From Scytonematopsis contorta HA4267-MV1 (GTDB lineage: Bacteria; Cyanobacteriota; Cyanobacteriia; Cyanobacteriales; Nostocaceae): a stretch of DNA of 64,000 nt. The DNA lies in NCBI GenBank assembly GCA_019359035.1, contig JAHHIC010000066.1, positions 248,001-312,000 of the forward strand. Direction: 5' to 3'. The notes beneath the pieces were generated by a model. The model had not been told where the DNA came from, did no database searches, and worked only from the letters and a program-made list of their open reading frames with translations. A program made the position numbers and the translations under genes. Shown piece by piece: positions 53,335 to 59,557 of this stretch. How positions within the stretch are numbered: the first letter of the stretch is position 1; each line of letters begins with the position of its first letter.

Positions 53335-53760
53335 TTAATTCTCTATTGTCCAATCCTCAAACCGTAAACCAGGTATGCGGGAAAAATCTTTCTGGTTGCG
53401 TGTCACTAAAATGCTATTACTAGCGATAGCAATTGACCCAATTCGTAAATCTTGCGTACCGACACGAGGTTTTTGACGCAGTAATTCACCATAGCAATTA
53501 GCAGCATCCTGAGTAAAAGCAAGCACATTAACAGTGTTGAAATAATTTAATGTTGCTTGTAGGCGAGAGTAGGCTGTAACTAATTTATCTAAAGAATCAG
53601 CTTGCTTAATTACATTAAATCTCCCACGTACTTGCTCTTCAAATGTTATAATCGTGACGGCTATTTTATCCGGACTTGTATTATTAATCCGCTTGCTCAC
53701 ATTAGGATGTCCATTTTGGAATAGTGAGACATGGTCTGTGTCCAATACCCACAAATTCAC
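53335..53760 (-). CDS. PIN-domain (VapC-like) toxin, module 2
   Basis: 141 residues, a paralogue of the toxin at 52326: LWVLDTDHVSLFQ, VTIITFEEQVRGR and VGTQDLRIGSIAIASNSILVTRNQKDFSRIPGLRFEDW, with the same last 13 residues. The middle third differs strongly (ADSLDKLVTAYSRLQATLNYFNTVNVLAF). Overlaps its antitoxin by four bases. Confidence 0.88.
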   Translation of the reverse strand: MNLWVLDTDHVSLFQNGHPNVSKRINNTSPDKIAVTIITFEEQVRGRFNVIKQADSLDKLVTAYSRLQATLNYFNTVNVLAFTQDAANCYGELLRQKPRVGTQDLRIGSIAIASNSILVTRNQKDFSRIPGLRFEDWTIEN

Positions 53761-54134
53761 TTGGCTTCTTCCTTTGCATCAATTTGGCGATAGTATTCTT
53801 CTGTTTCTGCATCCAGTTCGCGACGATACTCTTCTATATGTGCCAGCACCTCATCAAACATTGGGTCATCCTTAAACATACCAGCAAATTTCATCCAAGG
53901 ATGTTCTGATTTGGGTGCTTCAATCACTACTGTTACTATTTCTACATTTTGCAAGCGAGTATTCACAAGTTCATTGAGATTTTTTAATGCTTCTTCACGT
54001 GTTGGGGCAAAGACAACTAAATCGGGTTGACCCCAAACTGTTGCTTGATAACCGTCTTCTTTTTGTTCAACTAATACTGAATAATTAAATGTTGATAAGC
54101 TATCAGTCGTATTTTTTACCAAATTAGTAGTCAT
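53757..54134 (-). CDS. HicB-like antitoxin, module 2
   Basis: 125 residues. Nearly identical to the module 1 antitoxin over the first ~85 residues (only a handful of changes), then divergent in the last ~40 (FKDDPMFDEVLAHIEEYRRELDAETEEYYRQID). About 200 bases upstream of each antitoxin are also nearly identical, so promoter and antitoxin N-terminus were duplicated together. The divergent tail, facing a toxin with a divergent middle, suggests specificity separation. Confidence 0.78.
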   Translation of the reverse strand: MTTNLVKNTTDSLSTFNYSVLVEQKEDGYQATVWGQPDLVVFAPTREEALKNLNELVNTRLQNVEIVTVVIEAPKSEHPWMKFAGMFKDDPMFDEVLAHIEEYRRELDAETEEYYRQIDAKEEAK

Positions 54135-54336
54135 AAAAATTTTCCTTTAAACCAACAATTCATCTACTGCTATACTAAGCCTTTCAAAATTTTTTGTATG
54201 CCGACCACTTGACCCGATGTAAACATAGAAGCTTACTTGTCTATAAACTTTGTACAATACTGAGAATACCAGTACTAATCATTTTAGACCTGCCAATTTG
54301 GCTAAAGTTTAAGATTCCCCTAGGTTTGTTTTACTC

Positions 54337-54669
54337 TCAGCAGGTGGCAAACTCGGTAAACTGACGCATATAAGGAGAATGAAACCCTAAAACAATATCG
54401 TCTTTCGGCACACCTAGTTCGACTAGTTGTGTAGCAATTCCGACTTCTGTACCGTCGTGTTGTATCCAGATTTTGCCGTCTTTTATGTCTATATGCAAGC
54501 TACATCCATGTGTTCTACGATTTTCGCGCCAACCTGTATGTAGTAAAAGATAGTGGTCGCGCTCAGTATCGATAATTGCTTGTTTTTCGATTTCTTGTAT
54601 TGGGAATGGTCGTTGAGCGCGTTCTAAAATTAACTGTTGGATGATTTGACGATATTGCTCTACAGCCAT
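54337..54669 (-). CDS. xisI: XisI-family protein
   Basis: 110 residues matching XisI: an N-terminal 'YRQIIQQLILERA', central ERDHYLLLHTGWRENRRTHGCSLHIDIKDGKIWIQHDGTE and ending ATQLVELGVPKDDIVLGFHSPYMRQFTEFA. XisI was named as a control factor for excision of the fdxN element in Anabaena heterocysts, but many copies, including this one, lie away from any fdxN gene. The gene overlaps xisH by ten bases. Confidence 0.92.
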   Translation of the reverse strand: MAVEQYRQIIQQLILERAQRPFPIQEIEKQAIIDTERDHYLLLHTGWRENRRTHGCSLHIDIKDGKIWIQHDGTEVGIATQLVELGVPKDDIVLGFHSPYMRQFTEFATC

Positions 54670-55067
54670 TGGATTATAACCTCCTTTTTTTCATCGTAAA
54701 CCACTAATTGAATTTGAGTTCGTTCAATCACTGATTTTATAAAGCGACGCTGAAAAAAAGTATTATAAATAGACTCCGGTACTGCAAGAAAAAGTTTTCG
54801 CTCAGGTTCAAATTCTTCAAGAGCAAATTGATAATTTATCAATTGTCCAACTGCAGTGTGAAAGTCTGACACTTTTGAGCTACCAATGAAACCCTTGATT
54901 TCAACTGCTATTTTTTCTTCTGCGCGTTGGGCTGCTAACATTTCTGCAGCTAAATCAATTTCAAAATCTACATCTCCAACGCTCATTTCATAAGGGTCGG
55001 CAGTAATTGTCCATCCTTCTTTCTCCAGAGCCGTTCTAACTGCGTCGTGAAAGCGGTCTTTAGCCAT
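54660..55067 (-). CDS. xisH: XisH-family protein
   Basis: 135 residues matching XisH: MAKDRFHDAVRTALEKEGWTITADPYEM, then DFEIDLAAEM...KIAVEIKGFIGSSKVSDFHTAVGQLINYQFALEE. The spaced Asp and ExK (VEIKGF) fit a PD-(D/E)XK nuclease core, so XisH may be a DNA-acting enzyme regulated by XisI. No XisF recombinase or fdxN sequence is in the window. Confidence 0.92.
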   Translation of the reverse strand: MAKDRFHDAVRTALEKEGWTITADPYEMSVGDVDFEIDLAAEMLAAQRAEEKIAVEIKGFIGSSKVSDFHTAVGQLINYQFALEEFEPERKLFLAVPESIYNTFFQRRFIKSVIERTQIQLVVYDEKKEVIIQWL

Positions 55068-55288
55068 TCAGCTTTTCCTGATGCAAAATATCACAAAATT
55101 TAACCGATATTCCAATTTTATCTTTAAAATGGGGCGTTGCTGATTAAAAATGTAAATTGCTCACATACTACCAAGGCTAATTTTTCCCTGCCGAGTATTA
55201 ATATTTGGTTGTCTATATCATATGTCAAATGCACCCAAGAAATAATGTAAAAATGTTACATGTAAAGTCTATATGTTGAGGTCATTTT

Positions 55289-55942
55289 CTAGGCAGCATT
55301 CTCATGATTATACGTTTCTTCAATCTCATCAGAGTAATTGAACATAAAGACAAATTTACTTTTAGGTAAAACCAGGGTTGGTAAGTAAAGTGGTTGGTCA
55401 TCCCAATTTTTCTTCTTCTCTCCTTTTTGATATGCCACAACGAGTGTAGGAACATCTGGGTAGTCACGTTTAGCATTTGTCAACCATTTACTTGTACCAA
55501 AACCATAACCAAACCATTTCCCTGGTTCTTGACGTGCCATATCCAACCCTTTATCACCGTTACCACGACGAACATTAAGACGACCTTTTTGAAGACCTTG
55601 AGCTTGCATTGCCTTTAGTGACTGTAGGACTCGCTTAAGCCGTTCTTCGGATACACAGCATATACCGTCTTTATGGCAGATAAAAGCGATGAATACTAAA
55701 TATTTAGGGTGCTTGCTATGTAAAACCTTCAAAGCATCATCCTCTTGACTGCTAAAAGTGAAAGACCAGGGTGATTTAAGTTTTTTTGAATGCTTGAAGA
55801 GAACAGCAGACTGATGAGTATCAGTTTCAATTAAGTATATTGACGAATGTATTTCAGAAGCGGAAGTAATCGTAACTCGGTGTCCACAGTTAACCAAACG
55901 TACAAATGCGGCTCCTTCTAGAAATTCGCAATCATTAATCAC
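55289..55942 (-). CDS. Hypothetical protein, unknown family
   Basis: 217 residues with GTG start. No membrane segment or signal. It shows beta-rich N-terminal sequence (FVRLVNCGHRVTITSASEIHSSIYLIETD), a basic central stretch (LQKGRLNVRRGNGDKGLDMARQEPGKWFGYGFGTSKWL) and a Lys-rich C-terminal half. A strong palindrome covers the promoter spacer, as expected for self-regulated genes of toxin or defence type. I cannot assign a family. Located between XisH and a disrupted antitoxin gene. Confidence 0.55.
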   Translation of the reverse strand: MINDCEFLEGAAFVRLVNCGHRVTITSASEIHSSIYLIETDTHQSAVLFKHSKKLKSPWSFTFSSQEDDALKVLHSKHPKYLVFIAFICHKDGICCVSEERLKRVLQSLKAMQAQGLQKGRLNVRRGNGDKGLDMARQEPGKWFGYGFGTSKWLTNAKRDYPDVPTLVVAYQKGEKKKNWDDQPLYLPTLVLPKSKFVFMFNYSDEIEETYNHENAA

Positions 55943-55956
55943 TTCTGTATTTACGT

Positions 55957-55998
55957 ATTATATATAGTATATTTACTTTAGCATAAAGTATATACTAT
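55957..55998 (-). promoter_or_regulatory. Promoter and operator-like palindrome of the unknown 217-residue gene
   Basis: On the minus strand TATAAT (plus 55957-55962) lies 15 bases before the GTG start. Directly upstream, ATAGTATAT-TT-ACTTTA and TAAAGTATATACTAT (55964-55998) form a 15-bp dyad with a 2-nt bulge covering the -35/-10 spacer. This is an operator-like arrangement. Confidence 0.45.
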
Positions 55999-56121
55999 GC
56001 CATAATTAAGTAAGGTACACTTAACTCTAATGTAAATATTTTTTCTCAGCTAAAAATATTCAATAATTGCATAGTGTACTTGTTATAATCAGGCTGATAA
56101 GCATTGAGGAAAGCTTGTAAA

Positions 56122-56283
56122 ATGCGCCAATTTTCCCTTGGAGATATCCACAATCCCCACAGCAATGTTTTGGAACAAGCTGCAACTGAACCAATCATCC
56201 TCACGAGCGAATCGCAAGCTAGCTATGTAATTATGTCAGCGGAAAACTACGAGCAATTAATCAATCGAATTGCTCAATTATAG
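56122..56283 (+). pseudogene. Phd/YefM-type antitoxin, interrupted by a MITE
   Basis: 53 codons with a good GAGGAAAG ribosome-binding site. MRQFSLGDIHNPHSNVLEQA and TEPIILTSESQASYVIMSAENYEQLINRIAQL fit Phd/YefM antitoxins. The stop codon TAG is the first bases of an inserted MITE (56281-56383). Past the element the same frame resumes as EDLILGQQAQMAVANSKIAA, the natural continuation. No toxin gene of this system remains next to it. Confidence 0.75.
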
Positions 56284-56383
56284 CGGTTCTCAGTCGAGTG
56301 AGGTACATAATTAAATTAGTGAATTATTGTGGGGTGGGCATCCCTGCCCGCCCTTGTGTACCTCACCAGAGTAGGAATTGCTA
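56281..56383. mobile_element. MITE of the TAGC...GCTA family with TA duplication
   Basis: 103 bp, ends TAGCGGTTCTC and GGAATTGCTA, inner arms GTGAGGTACA/TGTACCTCAC. It is flanked by TA on both sides (56279-56280 and 56384-56385). Removing element plus one TA joins CAATTA to GAAGAT and restores the antitoxin frame. It contains the 28-nt GGGGTGGGCATCC unit also found at 14780. Confidence 0.85.
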
Positions 56384-56385
56384 TA

Positions 56386-56460
56386 GAAGATTTAATTTTA
56401 GGTCAACAAGCACAAATGGCTGTGGCTAATTCTAAAATCGCTGCTCAAATCGTGAAAACG
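56386..56460 (+). pseudogene. 3' part of the MITE-split antitoxin gene
   Basis: EDLILGQQAQMAVANSKIAAQIVKT is read in the frame restored by MITE removal. Beyond this the frame runs on to 56622 over the 3' end of the convergent Uma2 gene, so the original antitoxin end is not clear. Confidence 0.6.
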
Positions 56461-56497
56461 CCTTCAACTGACTCCCATTACATAATAAAAGCCAAAA

Positions 56498-57136
56498 TTA
56501 AACATTATCCCGCACCCAATTTCTCAAAGCTTGAATTGCTTGGCTGCTACCAACAACTTGACTTTGCTGGACGTATTGGTTTACTAGCTCAATTATCGGA
56601 ATATCTGGAAAAGTTGGACTAAAATCTGACTCTATATATTTTCCATTTTTTAAAACATTAATTTGTAACCCTTGTTTTCCATATCGCCACAGTTCTGGAA
56701 CTTCCAAAACTTGGTAATTATCTAACTGTGTACGAGAAGTCAAATCAATTTCTATGGCTAAATCTGGAGGTGGATCTACACTCATGTCCAGGCGATTTTT
56801 ACCAATTACTGCCGCTTGATTTTGAATGTAAAAACAGGCATCTGGTTCCACCCCCTGACTCATTTTTTCGTTTTTGAGGGTGGTTGAACCTAAAGCATCA
56901 TAGCTGATATTTAGTTCATTGAGTAAAATTTTGACTATATCGCCAATGATTTCTTTGGCTTTTTCATGTTCTGGTAAGGGAACCATAATTTCTAAAAAAC
57001 CATAACTAAAGGAAATTCTGGCAGCCCTATGTTCTCCCAATTCCTCCAAAATATTTTCAAATTGCTGCCAACTAACATACTCAAGTAGTAGTTGCTGTCC
57101 CGGTTGAATCCTTAATTGTCTTAACTCTAATAGCAT
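56498..57136 (-). CDS. Uma2 family (DUF820) putative endonuclease, copy 2
   Basis: 212 residues: 'YVSWQQFENILEELGEHRAARISFSYGFLEIMVPLPEHEKAKEIIGDIV' then the nuclease-like core QGVEPDACFYIQN, PPPDLAIEIDLTSRTQLDNYQVLEVPELWRYG. It represents a different Uma2 subgroup from the copy at 51736. The 3' end converges with the split antitoxin. Confidence 0.87.
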   Translation of the reverse strand: MLLELRQLRIQPGQQLLLEYVSWQQFENILEELGEHRAARISFSYGFLEIMVPLPEHEKAKEIIGDIVKILLNELNISYDALGSTTLKNEKMSQGVEPDACFYIQNQAAVIGKNRLDMSVDPPPDLAIEIDLTSRTQLDNYQVLEVPELWRYGKQGLQINVLKNGKYIESDFSPTFPDIPIIELVNQYVQQSQVVGSSQAIQALRNWVRDNV

Positions 57137-57262
57137 AAAGATTCATCCAACTCTTTTACTACAATCCTACAGACAGAAAACCAAGACCAAACCACCAAGT
57201 ATCTAGTTTTTTTAGAATAAATCTATCAGTACGTACGTAGGAAAATCCTGTCACTTTAATAC

Positions 57263-58075
57263 TTACCTTTTTCCCTCGTTGTTATTCACTTTTGCCGCAA
57301 CTAACCGAACCAACTCAATATCCAAATCTAAAGACTCAGCAATTTGTTCTAATGTTGCACCCAAATTCAACATTAAAGGAACCGCTTCTAATTTCCCTTC
57401 TAGTCTTCCTTCAACTTTTCCTTCCTGTTTGGCTTCTTGGTAAACTTTGGTTTGTTTTAACTCGCTAAATCCAAACATTTGTTCTATCTCCTTTCGACTT
57501 TTTTGGGGAAATTTGTAGACGATAATGGTTTCTATTAATTCGAGAAATTCCCGTTGGGTTATTTCCGAGCCTATTTGTTGTTTTGCAAGGTCGATTAACT
57601 CCCTGGCTTTGTTGACAGCACTGGATTCTGGCTCCACTACTAATTTAACAGTCCCAATGGCAATTGATGGTGATGTTGTAGAGTCTAATTCGTCCAAGTA
57701 GATGCGGGTAACTCGGCCGGATGTGAGTAATTCTATATACCTTTGGGTTTCCCCTATGTCTATGTTGCGGCTCGGATATACGACTACTCCACGCCAATTG
57801 TTGGTAAGTTCGGTTTTGTCGAGGTAAAGAAAGATTTCCGTAAATAGACGAGAGTAGAATTTTTTATCGGGTTGAAATTGGACTTCGACGAAGTAGATAG
57901 GGGATGATAGGTTACTTTTGGGGAGAAACACACCATCGATGCGGAAGGCAAGTTGTTTGACTTCCACGGAGGAAAATTGATAGGTGTTGGCAATTTCTGG
58001 GGGTTGGTTGATGAGTTCAAAGAAGATGCTGGGGAAACTTTGGAATAAGCGGTAGAAGATAGTGTCGGTTTTCAC
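57263..58075 (-). CDS. Rpn/DUF2887-type PD-(D/E)XK nuclease (putative transposase-like)
   Basis: 270 residues. The start MKTDTIFYRLFQSFPSIFFELI and the core VKQLAFRIDGVFLP...PIYFVEVQFQPDKKFYSRLFTEIFLYL contain the nuclease Asp and the E-x-Q variant of ExK. The C-terminal half is helical with a Gly/Glu/Lys repeat (QEGKVEGRLEGKLE) and a short MLNLGATLEQIAESLDLDIELV tail, typical of the Rpn/PDDEXK transposase-like family linked to recombination. Single gene. Confidence 0.85.
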   Translation of the reverse strand: MKTDTIFYRLFQSFPSIFFELINQPPEIANTYQFSSVEVKQLAFRIDGVFLPKSNLSSPIYFVEVQFQPDKKFYSRLFTEIFLYLDKTELTNNWRGVVVYPSRNIDIGETQRYIELLTSGRVTRIYLDELDSTTSPSIAIGTVKLVVEPESSAVNKARELIDLAKQQIGSEITQREFLELIETIIVYKFPQKSRKEIEQMFGFSELKQTKVYQEAKQEGKVEGRLEGKLEAVPLMLNLGATLEQIAESLDLDIELVRLVAAKVNNNEGKR

Positions 58076-58336
58076 GCTGGTTGATGTTGCTTTGGTGGCG
58101 TAATTTTTTGATTTTACAATCTGGAACGGCTGGAACTTTAGCTTTAATAAAAAAATTCTGTAAACATAAAATGTACGGGAATGGTAGTTGTTTTTATTTA
58201 AGCATCCTAAGTATAATTGCTACTCTTTGCGAAAGCTCCCAGAAGGGATAAGGGACAAACAAGATAAAAGCAAAACCTTGACTATTCAAACACAGAAAAA
58301 TTATGCTGTGTACAATTGTGCATACTATAATAGTTT

Positions 58337-58610
58337 ATGGAGTATGAATGGGATACTAATCAAACACCAATCCAATCGCCAAAAACATGGTATTGACTTT
58401 GCTGATGTAGTGTCTGTATTTACAGATGATTTTGCTATCACTGTGATGGATGAACACCCAGATGAAGAACGATTTGTGACGATAGGGGTGGATGCTTTAG
58501 GTAGATTTATAGTTGTAGTTTATACGTGGCGGAGCGAAACTTGTATTCGGTTAATATCTGCTCGTAAAGCAACTAATAGAGAACGTCAGCAGTATGAGGA
58601 AGAGACATAA
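58337..58610 (+). pseudogene. brnT: BrnT-type toxin with +1 frameshift, module 1
   Basis: ATG at 58337 reads MEYEWDTNQTP, the normal BrnT N-terminus. One extra base at about 58370 breaks the frame. The other frame then continues SNRQKHGIDFADVVSVF...VDALGRFIVVVYTWRSETCIRLISARKATNRERQQYE to the stop. The joined protein would align residue for residue with the intact BrnT at 58920 through KHGI. The long open frame back to 58188 is unrelated upstream sequence. Either a natural inactivation or a sequencing error. Confidence 0.8.
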
Positions 58611-58613
58611 ATT

Positions 58614-58883
58614 ATGGATACTGAGTATGATTTTAGTAAAGGTAAACGTGGAGCAATTGAACCAACGTCTGAAGGGAAAACAAGGATTACAATTCGGTTG
58701 GATGATGATATTTTGACGTGGTTTCGCGAACAAGTTCATCTTGCTGGTGGTGGAAATTATCAAACTTTGATAAATAATGCGTTGCGTGAATATGTACAAC
58801 AGCGTCGGGAACCTTTAGAGGAAATTTTACGGCGAGTTGTACGGGAAGAACTGAGTCAGATACAGATGCGGGTTAATGAGTAG
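58614..58883 (+). CDS. brnA: BrnA-type antitoxin, module 1
   Basis: 89 residues. The ribbon-helix-helix part is ITIRLDDDILTWFREQVHLAGGGNYQTLINNALREYVQQ, followed by a charged helical tail (REPLEEILRRVVREELSQIQMRV). BrnA neutralises BrnT and represses the operon. It remains intact although the preceding toxin gene is frameshifted. Confidence 0.88.
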   Translation: MDTEYDFSKGKRGAIEPTSEGKTRITIRLDDDILTWFREQVHLAGGGNYQTLINNALREYVQQRREPLEEILRRVVREELSQIQMRVNE

Positions 58884-58919
58884 GATAGCAAAGGCAAGTA
58901 TTTTTGGTATATACTATAA

Positions 58920-59195
58920 ATGCGCTTTGAGTGGGACGAGAATAAAGTTGAGTCGAATTTTTTGAAACATGGCATTCAATTCGAAGAAGCTGTAACAGTT
59001 TTTGCCGACCCCTATCTCCTGTTTACGGTGGACTCTAGCCATTCCCAGGGAGAAGAAAGAGAATGGGCAATTGGTGAAGCAGAAGATGGCTCAATTGTTG
59101 TGGTTGTTTTTACCATGCGAGGTGAGCGAATAAGGATAATTAGTGCGAGAAAAGCTACAAAAAGGGAGTGTCAACAATATGAGTCAGGAATCTGA
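58920..59195 (+). CDS. brnT: BrnT-type toxin, module 2
   Basis: 91 residues, the full family length: MRFEWDENKVESNFLKHGIQFEEAVTVFADP, central EREWAIGEAEDGSIVVVVFTMRGERIRIISARKATKRECQQYE. BrnT is a RelE-fold ribonuclease; the RIISARKAT.RE..QY ending is diagnostic. Located 36 bases after the first BrnA gene. Confidence 0.9.
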   Translation: MRFEWDENKVESNFLKHGIQFEEAVTVFADPYLLFTVDSSHSQGEEREWAIGEAEDGSIVVVVFTMRGERIRIISARKATKRECQQYESGI

Positions 59196-59445
59196 GTTTC
59201 CTTTTGACAGAGCAAGACGAGTTACACCAGAAGAAAACCAAAAATTTAAAGATGCGATCGCGGATCAATTTGGGATTATACCGAGAAAGCGTGGACGACC
59301 TGCTAAGGATGAAGAGGAAAAGTATGAACCGATTTCTATCAGATTTCATCCTAAAATCATAGTCTGGGCAAAAGAAGAGGCAGAAAAACGAGGGGTAGGC
59401 TATCAAACGGTTATCAATGAAGCCCTATTGGAGAAAATAGGCTGA
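59179..59445 (+). CDS. brnA: BrnA-like antitoxin, module 2
   Basis: 88 residues from ATG 59179 (GGGAG nine bases upstream), overlapping the toxin gene by 17 bases. The N-terminal part is charged, followed by an AT-hook-like KRGRPAK and a ribbon-helix-helix segment EPISIRFHPKIIVWAKEEAEKRGVGYQTVINEALLEKIG. Unrelated in its N-terminus to module 1 BrnA, so the modules are not a simple recent duplication. Confidence 0.82.
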   Translation: MSQESEFPFDRARRVTPEENQKFKDAIADQFGIIPRKRGRPAKDEEEKYEPISIRFHPKIIVWAKEEAEKRGVGYQTVINEALLEKIG

Positions 59446-59557
59446 TGCTAGGAACTTAAGCCATGTTAAAACCCAAATAAAGCTGAAACTATCACACTAT
59501 ACTCAAACTAACCAAAATGCGAATCGCCAAAATATTTGTTAATTTGTTAACTATTTA

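Noticed and set aside
54337-55067. fdxN-element excision site
   Set aside because: XisH/XisI are present, but no xisF recombinase, no fdxN and no matching short direct repeats at element ends are visible.
56329-56622. 97-codon ORF starting in the MITE
   Set aside because: Its first codons are MITE sequence and its last third is antisense to the Uma2 gene. Only the middle is the displaced antitoxin tail.
58188-58336. N-terminal extension of the first BrnT frame
   Set aside because: The open frame upstream of 58371 has no family resemblance and no ribosome-binding site, whereas a proper BrnT N-terminus exists in another frame from 58337. The extension is chance sequence revealed by the frameshift.
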